Source: Aquabacterium sp. NJ1
Lineage (GTDB): Bacteria > Pseudomonadota > Gammaproteobacteria > Burkholderiales > Burkholderiaceae_C
DNA length: 64,000 nucleotides
Reading direction: 5' to 3'
NCBI RefSeq assembly: GCF_000768065.1
Contig: NZ_JRKM01000001.1
Span: 2,790,001-2,854,000, forward strand
Part shown: in pieces, positions 9,085 to 20,139 of the stretch
Numbering within the stretch: position 1 is the first letter of the stretch
Layout of the letters: each line of letters opens with the position of its first letter
The notes under the pieces: model-generated
Told to the model about the DNA's origin: nothing
Seen by the model: only the letters and a program-made list of their open reading frames with translations
The model's database searches: none
Program-made: the position numbers and the translations under genes

Positions 9085-9717
9085 ATGGACCTCAGCAAGC
9101 AAGACCTGCAGCACATTGCCGACGATACCCTGGCGCACTATGAAGCGCGGGCCGAGCCCTTCTGGCAGGCCACGCGCGACCACGATGTGAGCCAGAACAT
9201 CGCGGCCCTGCTGCGCTTCATGGAAGCGCCTGCGCCGTTCGACATCCTGGATTTCGGCTGCGGGCCGGGGCGGGATCTCAAGACCTTCACCGAGATGGGG
9301 CACCGCGCCGTTGGCCTGGAAGGCTCGCCGAGCTTCGCCGCCATGGCGCGCCAGCACAGCGGCTGCGAAGTGCTGGAACAAAGTTTCCTGGCACTGGACT
9401 TGCCCCCTGCGCGCTTCGATGGCGTGTTCGCCAATGCCTCCCTGTTCCATGTGCCCAGCCAGGCGCTGCCGCGTGTGCTGCGTGCCTTGTCTGACACGCT
9501 CAGGCCCGGCGGCGTGCTGTTTTGCTCCAACCCGCGCGGCCAGGGGCAGGAGGGCTGGCAAGGCGGGCGCTATGGCGTCTACCATGAGCTGGAGGGCTGG
9601 CGTGCCTACATGCAGGCCGCCGGCTTTGTCGAGCTGATGCACTACTACCGGCCGGAGGGCCTGCCGCGCGCGCAGCAGCCCTGGCTGGCCAGTGTGTGGC
9701 GCAAACCCATGGCGTGA
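9085..9717 (+). CDS. class I SAM-dependent methyltransferase
   Basis: A 210-residue Rossmann-fold methyltransferase. Motif I is ILDFGCGPGRD at residues 54-64, the acidic end of strand 2 is in GLEGSPSF, and motif IV is DGVFANASLFHVP, followed by LRPGGVLFCSNPRG (post-motif IV). It belongs to the Methyltransf_11/25 type that methylates small molecules or proteins; the substrate is not evident. It is followed after 9 bases by the APH/P-loop fusion, so the two are likely co-expressed. The chance that it acts on the same substrate as the neighbouring kinase is speculative. Confidence 0.9.
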   Translation: MDLSKQDLQHIADDTLAHYEARAEPFWQATRDHDVSQNIAALLRFMEAPAPFDILDFGCGPGRDLKTFTEMGHRAVGLEGSPSFAAMARQHSGCEVLEQSFLALDLPPARFDGVFANASLFHVPSQALPRVLRALSDTLRPGGVLFCSNPRGQGQEGWQGGRYGVYHELEGWRAYMQAAGFVELMHYYRPEGLPRAQQPWLASVWRKPMA

Positions 9718-9726
9718 GGGGCTTCC

Positions 9727-11256
9727 ATGTCGAGCGAGCTGGTTCAACATCTGCAACGGGAATGGCAGGCGCGCTTGATCGAAACCCACATCTCCTGGGT
9801 GCTGCTGGATGGCACCCATGCCTGGAAGATCAAGAAGCCGGTGAAGCTGTTCTTCCTGGATTTCAGCGAGCTGGCCGTGCGGCGCGAGCTTTGCATGCAG
9901 GAACTGTGGCTCAACCGCCGCCTGGCGCCCGATCTGTACCTGGACGTCCGACCGGTGGTGGGTAGCGCCCAGGCACCCCGCCTGGGCAAGGCCTTGCGCC
10001 CCGGCCTGCCCGATGAGGAACCCGCCATCGAGTACGTGCTGCAGATGAAGCAGTTCGAGCCAGGCGCCCTGCTCAGTGAGCGTCTGGCCGCGGGGCGTCT
10101 GGAGGGTGCGCAGCTGGAGCGCCTGGCCCGCCGCCTGGCCGTGTTCCACCAGACCGCTGACATGGCCGAGCCTGACAGCGACTGGGGCAGCCCGGCGCAG
10201 ATCACCCAGCCCGTCGAGAACCTGCTCGATGGCCTGGCGGCGCATGGCTGTGACAGCGCCTGTGCGCGCCTGCGCCCCTGGTTGCACGCGCAGGCCGTGC
10301 AGTTGCATGGCACCTGGCTGCTGCGCAAGACGCAAGGCCGCATCGTCGAAGGCCATGGTGACCTGCACCTGGCCAACGCGGTCGTGCTGGGCGAGGAGGT
10401 GACAGCCTTTGATTGCATCGAGTTCGACCCCGCCTTGCGCTGGATCGACGGCCTCAATGACATCGCCTTCATGGTGATGGATCTGCTGGCCCATGCGCGT
10501 GCCGACCTGGCCTGGCGTTTCCTGAACAGCTACCTTGATGAACGCGGTGACCACGCGGGCCTGCCCGTGCTGCGCTACTACCTGGTCTACCGGGCCATGG
10601 TGAGGGCCCTGGTGGCCCGCCTGCGCGCCGATCAGGGGGCGCAGGATCAGGGCCCGGATTACCTGGCGCTGGCGCTGCGCCTGATCGAGCCGCCTGCACC
10701 GCGCCTGCTGATCACGCACGGCGTATCGGGCTCGGGCAAAAGCTTCGTGTCCGGCCAGTTGCTGGAGCAGGCCGATGCCATCCGCTTGCGTGCGGACGTG
10801 GTGCGCAAGCGCCTGTTCGGGCTGGGGCCGGGCGCGGTGTCTTCCGGCCAGGTGGCCGGTGGTATCTACGACGCGCAGACCACCGAGGCCACCTATGCGC
10901 GTTTGCGCAAGCTGGCGCAAGGGGCCCTGGCCGCCGGCTGGCCCGTCATCGTGGACGCCACCTTCCTGCACGAGGCCGACCGCGCCCGCTTTCACGCGCT
11001 GGCGCAAGAGTTGGGCGTGCCCTTTCACATCCTGCATTGCCAGGCGCCGCACGCGGTGCTGTGCGAGCGCATCGTGGCCCGGCGCACCCAGGGGCATGAC
11101 GCGTCCGAGGCGGACCTGGCCGTGCTGCAGGCCCAACTGGCGCAAGCCCTGCCCTTGCTGGACAGCGAGCGCGCCCACACCCTCGTCGTGGACGCGACCC
11201 AGCCCTGGTCGGCCCAGGCGCTGGCCGCTCAATGGCTGGCCGCGACGGCGTCTTGA
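9727..11256 (+). CDS. two-domain phosphotransferase: APH-like kinase fused to P-loop kinase
   Basis: A 509-residue fusion. The N-terminal half is a protein-kinase-like aminoglycoside phosphotransferase domain with the catalytic HGDLHLAN at 210-217 and a metal-binding Asp in FDCIEFDP near 227. The C-terminal half is a P-loop domain with Walker A GVSGSGKS at 332-339 and an IVDATFLHEADR segment typical of zeta-toxin or polynucleotide-kinase-like enzymes. This exact fusion occurs widely in proteobacteria as a bifunctional aminoglycoside phosphotransferase/ATP-binding protein, and its substrate is unknown to me. There is no reason to call it an antibiotic-resistance gene. It sits between the methyltransferase and the DHH phosphoesterase, with short gaps on both sides. 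Confidence 0.9.
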   Translation: MSSELVQHLQREWQARLIETHISWVLLDGTHAWKIKKPVKLFFLDFSELAVRRELCMQELWLNRRLAPDLYLDVRPVVGSAQAPRLGKALRPGLPDEEPAIEYVLQMKQFEPGALLSERLAAGRLEGAQLERLARRLAVFHQTADMAEPDSDWGSPAQITQPVENLLDGLAAHGCDSACARLRPWLHAQAVQLHGTWLLRKTQGRIVEGHGDLHLANAVVLGEEVTAFDCIEFDPALRWIDGLNDIAFMVMDLLAHARADLAWRFLNSYLDERGDHAGLPVLRYYLVYRAMVRALVARLRADQGAQDQGPDYLALALRLIEPPAPRLLITHGVSGSGKSFVSGQLLEQADAIRLRADVVRKRLFGLGPGAVSSGQVAGGIYDAQTTEATYARLRKLAQGALAAGWPVIVDATFLHEADRARFHALAQELGVPFHILHCQAPHAVLCERIVARRTQGHDASEADLAVLQAQLAQALPLLDSERAHTLVVDATQPWSAQALAAQWLAATAS

Positions 11257-11274
11257 CGGAGGGGGACCGAGCCC

Positions 11275-12246
11275 ATGCAACGCTTCGATGTCTGCAACGG
11301 TGATGCCGATGGCCTGTGTGCCACCGTGCAATGGCGCTGGCATGAGCCGGGCCCGGCCACGCTGATCACGGGCCTCAAGCGCGACATTGCCTTGCTGGCC
11401 CAGGTGCCTGCGCAGGCTCGGCCAGGCGACGAGGTCAATGTGTTCGACCTGTCCATGCAGCGCAACCAGCCTGCGTTGCAGCAGTTGCTGGATGCCGGTG
11501 TGCGCGTGCGTTACGTGGATCACCATGCCACGGGTGCCGTGCCCGAGCACTCCTTGCTGCAGGCGCATGTGGACCTGGGCAGCGAGGTGTGCACCAGCCT
11601 GCTGGTGGACCGTTTGCTCAACGGGGCTTGCCGCCACTGGGCCTTGGTGGGTGCCTATGGCGACAACCTCACCGCCGTGGCCGACCGGCTCGCCATCGCT
11701 TCAGGGCTGGACGCAGCGCAGCGCACGGCCTTGCGCCGCCTGGGCGAAGGCATCAACTACAACGCCTATGGCAACACCGAGGCCGATGTGCACCTGCCGC
11801 CCGCCCGCCTGTACGCCCTGCTGGCCCGCTACCAAGACCCATTGGACCTGCTGGCGCACGAAGCGTTGGCCGACGAGCTGGATGCGCTGCGCCAATCCGA
11901 CCTGGCCCAGGCGCAGCAAATCAAGCCCCTGTGGCAAGGCCCGCAGGGCCGGGTGCTGTGCCTGCCCGATGCAGCCTGGGCCCGCCGCGTGCAGGGCGTG
12001 CTGGCCAACGAGCTGGCCAATGCGCAACCCGAGCAGGCCCACGCCGTGCTGTGCTGGCGAGCCGAGGGCGGCTACAGCGTGAGCCTGCGCGCGCCCTTGT
12101 TGCAGCCCGGTGGTGCGGCCACGGTGTGCCAGGCCTTCGGCGGCAACGGCCGCGCGCGTGCGGCCGGCATCGACGTCCTGCCCGAGGCGGCGCTGCCACG
12201 CTTCATCGCCGCGTTTGCGGCTGCGCACTGGAGCGCCCCCGCCTGA
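11275..12246 (+). CDS. DHH-superfamily phosphoesterase
   Basis: A 323-residue protein. The metal site of the DHH family is intact: NGDADGLCA at 8-16 gives two Asp ligands, a further Asp lies in NVFDLS (58), and DHHATG begins at 82. The C-terminal part (VCQAFGGNGRARAAGIDVLP) matches a DHHA1-type nucleic-acid or phosphate-binding subdomain with its GG motif. DHH proteins hydrolyse phosphodiesters such as nanoRNA, cyclic dinucleotides or single-stranded DNA. This branch is shorter than RecJ and closer to the stand-alone hydrolases. It starts 18 bp after the APH/P-loop gene with a GGAGGG ribosome site, making it the third gene of a probable operon. Confidence 0.88.
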   Translation: MQRFDVCNGDADGLCATVQWRWHEPGPATLITGLKRDIALLAQVPAQARPGDEVNVFDLSMQRNQPALQQLLDAGVRVRYVDHHATGAVPEHSLLQAHVDLGSEVCTSLLVDRLLNGACRHWALVGAYGDNLTAVADRLAIASGLDAAQRTALRRLGEGINYNAYGNTEADVHLPPARLYALLARYQDPLDLLAHEALADELDALRQSDLAQAQQIKPLWQGPQGRVLCLPDAAWARRVQGVLANELANAQPEQAHAVLCWRAEGGYSVSLRAPLLQPGGAATVCQAFGGNGRARAAGIDVLPEAALPRFIAAFAAAHWSAPA

Positions 12247-12365
12247 ATCGGGTGGTGCGCACACGCCGTATGCCGCGCTGGATTTGTGCTGCGTCAACGC
12301 CGCGGCGCTTTGGGCTCAGTAAGGTGGGGGCATCCGTCTTTCAAACGCCAGCGAGCTCACCCATC

Positions 12366-13544
12366 ATGACCATCAGCCCTGCCGCCCTTGACCGCATCGA
12401 AGCCGTTCGCCGCATCGCCCGCGAGGTGGCCGGCCCTGCGGCTGTGTCCGTGGACAAAGAGGGGCGCTTCCCCCGCGAGGCCATCGACGCGCTCAAGGCC
12501 GAGAAACTGCTGGCGGCCTATGTGCCCGAGGCGCTGGGTGGCAAGGGCTCGTCCATCGTCGAACTGGGCCTGATGTGCGAAGCGCTGGGCCAGCGCTGTG
12601 CCTCGGCCGCCATGGTGTTTGCCATGCACCAGGTGCAGGTGGGTTGCCTCGTGCGCCACGGCCACACGCCCTACTTCCAGAACTACCTCAACGAGCTGGT
12701 GCGCAACCAGCGCCTGATCGCCTCCGTCACGTCTGAAGCGGGCGTGGGCGGTTCGGTACGCACCAGCATCTGCAACATCGAGCAAGACGGCGACACCTGC
12801 ACCGTGCGCAAGGACGGCACCGTGGTGTCCTACGGTGAAGACGGTGAAGACCTCTTGATGACCGTGCGCCGCACCAACACCTCGGCCGCGAGCGACCAGG
12901 CCCTGGTGCTGGTCAGCAAGAGCCAGTGCGAGATGCAGCAGACCAGCACCTGGGATGCCATGGGCATGCGCGGCACCTGCAGCCCGGGTTATGTCATCAC
13001 CGCCCGCTTCCAGCCCGACCAGATCGTGCCTGACCCGTTTGCCGACATCAACGCGCACACCATGGTGCCGTGGGCCCACATCCTGTGGGCATCGGCCTGG
13101 CTGGGCATCGCCACCGACGCCGTGACCCGCGCCCGCGCCTTTGTGCGCGAGACGGCCAAGCGCATGGGCGGCAGCACGCCACCCACCGCACCGCGCCTGA
13201 GCGAAGTGGGCGCGCGCCTGCAGCTGATGCGCGCCCAGGTGCGCGAACGCGCCGCCTACTACGACATGCTCATCAACCAGCCCGATGGTGGCAAGGACAT
13301 GCTGTCATCCGTGGGCTTTGCCGTCGAGCTCAACCACCTCAAGATCAATGCGTCCGAGCTGGTGGCCGAGATCTGCACCAAGGCCTTGCGCATCACCGGC
13401 ACCACGGGTTACCGCAATGATTCGCCCTACAGCGTCACGCGCCACCTGCGTGATGCGCACTCGGCCGCGCTGATGATCGGCAACGAGCGCATTCACGCGG
13501 CCAATGGCGCGCTGCACCTGGTCTACAAGGACGACGTGCTCTGA
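12366..13544 (+). CDS. acyl-CoA dehydrogenase
   Basis: A 392-residue FAD-dependent acyl-CoA dehydrogenase. The N-terminal helical domain (RIAREVAGPAAVSVDKEGRF; YVPEALGGKGSS), the middle beta domain (SVTSEAGVGGSVRTS in place of the usual TEPxAGSD, then WDAMGMRGTCSPG) and the C-terminal four-helix domain (LNHLKINASELVAEICTKAL; ITGTTGYRNDSPYSVTRHLRDA) are in order and full length. It oxidises an acyl-CoA at the alpha-beta bond and passes electrons to ETF. The chain-length preference cannot be read. The last 22 bases overlap the 3' end of the convergent MFS gene. The ATG at 12366 fits the family N-terminus. Confidence 0.93.
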   Translation: MTISPAALDRIEAVRRIAREVAGPAAVSVDKEGRFPREAIDALKAEKLLAAYVPEALGGKGSSIVELGLMCEALGQRCASAAMVFAMHQVQVGCLVRHGHTPYFQNYLNELVRNQRLIASVTSEAGVGGSVRTSICNIEQDGDTCTVRKDGTVVSYGEDGEDLLMTVRRTNTSAASDQALVLVSKSQCEMQQTSTWDAMGMRGTCSPGYVITARFQPDQIVPDPFADINAHTMVPWAHILWASAWLGIATDAVTRARAFVRETAKRMGGSTPPTAPRLSEVGARLQLMRAQVRERAAYYDMLINQPDGGKDMLSSVGFAVELNHLKINASELVAEICTKALRITGTTGYRNDSPYSVTRHLRDAHSAALMIGNERIHAANGALHLVYKDDVL

Positions 13545-14761
13545 AGCTCGGCGCGTCGCCAGGCGCGGCCATTGGCCAGCTGCGCGCCGATGGCCAGCAG
13601 GCCGTTGAGCAGCAAGGCCTGGCGCACGCCCAGCGCGCTCACGGTCAAACCCGTGAGCAGCCCGCCCAAGGCCAGGCCGCCGCGCATGGCCAGCATGAAC
13701 AGGCTCACGGTCTGGCCGCGGATGCGGACTGGCGCCGTGGCTTGCAGCAGCGCGTTGGCCGAGGCATTGCTGGTGGTCATCACGATGCCGGCCAGCACGA
13801 ACAAGGCCGGCAAGGCCCAGGCCCAGCGGTTGAGCGCCGCCAGCACCACGATCACGCCATAGGTCACGGCCGCCCATGAGCTCAGCGGGCGGCGGTCGCG
13901 GGTCGGGTCAATGGCCAGCAGCGCCGTGGCGCCCAGCAGGCCGCCCACGCCAAACGCGCCCACCGTCAAGCTGAAGCGCGCGGCGTCACCCTGGAAGGCG
14001 GCCTTGATCAGCACAGGGCAGAAGGTGATCAGCGGGGCGCACAGCACGCTGGTGGTGAACACCGTCAGCAAGGCGCCGCGCAAGGGCGCTTGATGCCAGA
14101 CCTCCTGCACGCCCTGCACCAGCTGCTGGCGCGAGGGCCAGCGTGTCGAGTCGGCGCTGGGTGTGTAACGCGGCAGCACCCACAGCGCCACCAGGATGAA
14201 GGGCAAGTAGGACGCCGCACTGACCGCGAAGGCCCCGGCCATGCCCACACTGGTCATCAGCACGCCGGCGATGGCCGGCCCCAGGATGCGCGAGAGGTTG
14301 AACTGCGTGGTGTTGAGCGCAATGCCCGAGGGGATCTGCTCACGCTCGACGATCGAGGGCACGATGGACTGGAATGAAGGCATGGACAGCGCATCCGTGA
14401 TGCCCACGATCAGCGACATCAGGATCACGACCCAGGGCTGCACGGTGCCGGTCAGGATCAGAACCACCAGCAGCACCGGGCACAGCATCTGGATGGACTG
14501 GAACACGGTGATGATGCGGCGGCGGTCGGCGCGGTCGGCCAGCGCGCCGCCCACCAGGGTCAGCAGCAGTACTGGCGCGCCCGAGGCGAAGGTGTCCAGC
14601 CCCAGCAGGAAGGGCGAGGCCCCCAGGCTGAGCATCAACCAGGGTTGGGCCACTTGCTGGGCCCAGGTGCCGATGTTGGCCAGCAGGCTGGCAAACCAGA
14701 AGGTGCCGAAGCGGCGGGTGGTCAGCAGCCGCAGTGATCGGCGAAAGGGGGTGTCTTGCAT
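13523..14761 (-). CDS. MFS transporter (EntS-like, MFS_3 type)
   Basis: A 412-residue integral membrane protein with about 12 hydrophobic segments. The early FGTFWFASLLANIGTWAQQVA and the loop 2-3 motif GGALADRADRRR are typical of the MFS_3 group that includes the enterobactin exporter EntS and many multidrug-like exporters. It probably sits in the inner membrane as a proton-driven exporter of an unknown substrate. It starts with ATG at 14761, 44 bp from the divergent slyX gene. Its final 22 bases overlap the end of the acyl-CoA dehydrogenase gene on the other strand. Confidence 0.9.
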   Translation of the reverse strand: MQDTPFRRSLRLLTTRRFGTFWFASLLANIGTWAQQVAQPWLMLSLGASPFLLGLDTFASGAPVLLLTLVGGALADRADRRRIITVFQSIQMLCPVLLVVLILTGTVQPWVVILMSLIVGITDALSMPSFQSIVPSIVEREQIPSGIALNTTQFNLSRILGPAIAGVLMTSVGMAGAFAVSAASYLPFILVALWVLPRYTPSADSTRWPSRQQLVQGVQEVWHQAPLRGALLTVFTTSVLCAPLITFCPVLIKAAFQGDAARFSLTVGAFGVGGLLGATALLAIDPTRDRRPLSSWAAVTYGVIVVLAALNRWAWALPALFVLAGIVMTTSNASANALLQATAPVRIRGQTVSLFMLAMRGGLALGGLLTGLTVSALGVRQALLLNGLLAIGAQLANGRAWRRAELQSTSSL

Positions 14762-14805
14762 GGGCGGGGGTGTTGCCCCCTGGCCTTTTCAGGTCCAATA
14801 CGGGC

Positions 14806-15024
14806 ATGGAACACACCGATCTTATCGACAAGCGGCTCACCGATCTGGAAATCAAGGCCGGGTTCACCGAAGACCTGCTGGACCACCTCAACCAGCTGGT
14901 GGTGCGCCAGCAGCAGCAGATCGACTTGCTGATCAATGAGGTCATCCAGTTGCGCCAGCAGGCATCGGACGCCTCTGCAGGCGGTTTCCGCAGCCTGCGC
15001 GACGAATTGCCGCCGCACTACTGA
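14806..15024 (+). CDS. slyX: SlyX family protein
   Basis: A 72-residue coiled-coil protein. MEHTDLIDKRLTDLEIKAGF opens a long heptad helix (ELIxHQ-like LDHLNQLVVRQQQQIDLL), and it ends with RDELPPHY, the conserved C-terminal signature of SlyX (PPHY). Length and ends match the family. The function of SlyX is poorly known despite its conservation in proteobacteria. It lies between the divergent MFS gene and the convergent hybrid kinase, with 17 bp between stops. Confidence 0.93.
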   Translation: MEHTDLIDKRLTDLEIKAGFTEDLLDHLNQLVVRQQQQIDLLINEVIQLRQQASDASAGGFRSLRDELPPHY

Positions 15025-15041
15025 GCCCGGCCGGGCCGGCA

Positions 15042-17279
<2,238 letters not shown>

Positions 17280-17478
17280 GCTGCCTCCCCGGACGGACGG
17301 TCATCAACTGCTGGATATGCAGCAGCCAGGTACGCCGGGCATCTGCATCGGATTAGACAGGATAGCGAAAGGGCTATTTCGGCGGAACAATAAATGAGCG
17401 CCTGCCCCCCCATGGAGGCAATATGCAACAGGGCGCGCACGGAAGCAACAGGAAATCGGACAAGTCTCGGCGGGTGGC

Positions 17479-19335
17479 TCAGGGCGTGATCGAGGGCAAC
17501 TCGAACACGAACTCACTGCCTTGCTGAGGCGCGCTGTGCACGTGCAAGGTGCTGCCCATCAGCTCCAGCAGCTGCTTGCAGATCACCAGGCCGATGCCGG
17601 CACCGGGGATGGCGCTGCTGCCCCGCCCGAGCCGGTTGAAGGGCTCGAACAGGTGCTGGAGCTGCTCCGGCCCCATCCCCAGCCCGGTGTCGCTGACGGC
17701 AAACCGCACGTTTGGGCCATGGCGTGTGGCGCTGAGCGTGATGCTGCCGTCGGGGCGGTTGTACTTGATGGCGTTGCTCAGCAGGTTGAGCAGCACCTGC
17801 TTGAGGCGCGTGGGGTCGGCCCGCACCAACCCGGTCTCGCCCTGCATGGAAACGTTGAAGTGCAAGCCGGCGGCCTGGGCCTGGGGCGCCATCATCTCGT
17901 GGCAGGACTGGACCAGCGTGGCCACGTCCAGCTCGGTGGCGTGGATGTGCATCTGCCCGGACTCGATGCGCGAGACGTCCAGCACGTCGCCGATCATGTC
18001 CAGCAGGTGGCGCCCGGCGTGGTCGATGTGCTGGACCATCTCGCGCTGTTGCGGGCTGAGCGGCTCCCGCTGGTTGAGCATCAGCACCTGGGTGAAGCCC
18101 AGCACGGCGTTGAGCGGCGTGCGCAGTTCATGGCTCATGCGCGACAGGAAGCTGGTCTTGGCGCGGTTGGCGGCTTCGGCGGCCAGTTTGGCTTCGCGTT
18201 CGCGCTCACGTTCGCGCAGGCGCTCGCCCATGTCGGCAAAGCCTTGTTCCAGCAGCGCAAACTCATGCGGGACGCGTTCACCATCGGCCATGTCGGGGGT
18301 CTCGCCTTGCGCGATGGCCCGCATGCGCTGCAGCAGGCGTTGCGTGGGCTGGATGACGCGGTTCATGGCCAGCCACCAGGCCATCCACAGGGCCAGGGCA
18401 AAGGTCAGGGTGCTGATGACCAGCAAGGTGATCAGCGATCGCTTGAGCTCATCCGTGATCTGTGCCTGGGGAATGCCGACCGCGACACACCAGTCAGAGA
18501 CCCGCGAGCGGCTGAAGGCGGTGATCACGGGGATGCCTTCCAGCGTCACGGTTTCCAGCACGCCATCGGGCACTTGCCGGGACATGCGGATCAGGTCGGG
18601 CACGGCGGGGTGGCCCACAAAGCGGTCCATCTCGTGGGTGCGCGCGACGATATTGCCCTGGCTGTCCAGCACCGAGCTGATCCAGTCCTTGGGCAGGTTT
18701 TGCGCGGTGAGCACACTGGCAAAACGGTCGGGGAAGATACCGGCACTGAGGCTGTAGCGCACCCGCCCGTCACGCCGGACGGGCACGCCCAGCGCCAGGA
18801 TGGGCTTGCCGGTCACCGGGCCGACAAACACATCGGTCAGCACCGGCTCGCCCTGCTCGAAGATGCGCTTGAGCTGGGGTGGGCCGCCCACCAGTGGCAG
18901 CGGGGCGCCCCAGGCCACGAGGGTGTTGACCTGCTGGCGGCCAGCCTCGTCAATCAGCACATAGCTGGAAATGTTCTGAAAGGGCAGTGCGCTTTGGGCC
19001 TGGGTGTAGAAATCGGCCAGGTCATCGGCCTGGAGCGAACTGGTGGTGGCCAGCACACGCAGGCCCGCCGTCACGCTGACGATTTCCCGGTCCAGGCCGG
19101 CCGCGGCCGCGCGTGCCACCGAGATGGCACGCTCGATGGCCTGCGCCTTGTGCTGCCGGTAGTCGGACACAATGAACCAGGCCGACAGCAGGATGCCGGG
19201 CAGCAGGCACGCAAGGATCAGCAACGCCAGGTTCGTGCGGATTCGCCAGATGGCGCCTGGAGCGACACTGGTCTGAACGGTGGGCCCTGATTTCTTTGCG
19301 ATGTCACCGTTGCTCCAGGTGAGCAGGTCGGACAT
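17479..19335 (-). CDS. membrane sensor histidine kinase with Cache-like periplasmic domain
   Basis: A 618-residue kinase. TM1 lies at about 37-57 and TM2 at about 300-322, enclosing a 240-residue periplasmic sensor of dCache type (YVLIDEAGRQQ, PILALGVPVRRDG, SVLDSQGNIVART, WCVAVGIPQ). A HAMP linker (NRVIQPTQRLLQRMRAIAQGE) follows, then an Arg/Glu-rich coiled coil, HisKA with His402 (SRMSHELRTPLNAVLG) and HATPase_c (DTGLGMGPEQL; GAGIGLVICKQL). There is no receiver domain. Cache domains bind small organic ligands such as amino or carboxylic acids. The cognate regulator is not adjacent, so it may feed the hybrid kinase downstream or an orphan regulator. Confidence 0.93.
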   Translation of the reverse strand: MSDLLTWSNGDIAKKSGPTVQTSVAPGAIWRIRTNLALLILACLLPGILLSAWFIVSDYRQHKAQAIERAISVARAAAAGLDREIVSVTAGLRVLATTSSLQADDLADFYTQAQSALPFQNISSYVLIDEAGRQQVNTLVAWGAPLPLVGGPPQLKRIFEQGEPVLTDVFVGPVTGKPILALGVPVRRDGRVRYSLSAGIFPDRFASVLTAQNLPKDWISSVLDSQGNIVARTHEMDRFVGHPAVPDLIRMSRQVPDGVLETVTLEGIPVITAFSRSRVSDWCVAVGIPQAQITDELKRSLITLLVISTLTFALALWMAWWLAMNRVIQPTQRLLQRMRAIAQGETPDMADGERVPHEFALLEQGFADMGERLREREREREAKLAAEAANRAKTSFLSRMSHELRTPLNAVLGFTQVLMLNQREPLSPQQREMVQHIDHAGRHLLDMIGDVLDVSRIESGQMHIHATELDVATLVQSCHEMMAPQAQAAGLHFNVSMQGETGLVRADPTRLKQVLLNLLSNAIKYNRPDGSITLSATRHGPNVRFAVSDTGLGMGPEQLQHLFEPFNRLGRGSSAIPGAGIGLVICKQLLELMGSTLHVHSAPQQGSEFVFELPSITP

Positions 19336-19503
19336 GGCGTGTTGGATGCTTGGTTATCTGGCACCCGGCGATGCGGAACGCAGCCAGGTGGGCGGTACAA
19401 CATGCAAGACGACGAACAGCAAGGTCGGCAGCCCTCAGTAGACCACAAGCGCCTGGTGCATGAACCGCTTTCTTGACCTCGACCGGTGCAGGGGTAAGGC
19501 CCG

Positions 19504-20139
19504 TCACGGCCTGGGGTTGAAGCGCGCCTGATCGGCCACGAAGGCATCAAAGGCGGCCAGCAGCGGCGCATAGCGCGCAGGTGCCTGCTCCAGTTCGGCC
19601 AGCGCCATGCAGCAGGCCTCCAGTGTCGACAGCTGATCGGGGCGGTGGGCCTTGCGAATCAGGTAGCGCGAAGGTGCATCCGGCTGCAGCGCGAGCCGGG
19701 GCAGGGCTTGCAGCAAGGGGTTGAGGTGCAGCATGCGCAGGCTTTTGCGCCAGGTGCCGTCCAGCACGACCAGGCGGGTGCGGGCGGGGTCCAGCTCGCT
19801 GGCGGACGCCGATGGCGCCGGCAGGCCTGCTTGCGCGGGGTAGAGCAGCACCGCTTGCCGGGCCTCGCCTGGCGCGGGGGCCAGCCAGGTTTGCAGGGCG
19901 GCCGGTTCGAAGCACTCGCCCACCTGGGTCTGGCCACGCTGCAGGCTGAGTTGCAGCAGGCGCGCGCTGCCCTTGGCCTGGTGCACCTCCAGCGGGTGTT
20001 GCAGGATCAACAGCGGGGTTTCGTTCGCGGTGGGGGTGATCCAGCTGCACAGGCAGGTCTTGAGCGGCCGCTCGCAGCGTGGGCACCGCGCGCGTTGGGG
20101 CGCGCTGCCGGTGTCCGCCATGCCGACGGGTTCGTTCAT
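19504..20139 (-). CDS. DTW-domain tRNA-uridine aminocarboxypropyltransferase (TapT-like)
   Basis: A 211-residue protein. A zinc-knuckle-like Cys set (C19-x2-C22-x6-C29-x-C31) is followed by the DTW-domain signature DGTW at 127-130 in LVVLDGTWRKSLRML, and by a C-terminal TLEACCMALAELE helix. DTW proteins such as E. coli TapT (YfiP) use S-adenosylmethionine to make acp3U in tRNA variable loops. The start codon overlaps the stop of the pepD gene as ATGA, indicating translational coupling. The longer upstream frame is the shadow of pepD and was rejected. The activity is inferred from the family. Confidence 0.88.
   Translation of the reverse strand: MNEPVGMADTGSAPQRARCPRCERPLKTCLCSWITPTANETPLLILQHPLEVHQAKGSARLLQLSLQRGQTQVGECFEPAALQTWLAPAPGEARQAVLLYPAQAGLPAPSASASELDPARTRLVVLDGTWRKSLRMLHLNPLLQALPRLALQPDAPSRYLIRKAHRPDQLSTLEACCMALAELEQAPARYAPLLAAFDAFVADQARFNPRP

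Noticed and set aside
9727..11256. Aminoglycoside resistance gene
   Set aside because: The APH-like domain is fused to a P-loop kinase and belongs to a widespread chromosomal family with unknown substrate. Nothing indicates drug modification.
9073..11637. 854-codon open frame on the minus strand
   Set aside because: It lies opposite the methyltransferase, the APH/P-loop gene and the start of the DHH gene, all with clear motifs. Its translation is His/Gln/Gly-rich low-complexity sequence typical of antisense frames in GC-rich DNA.
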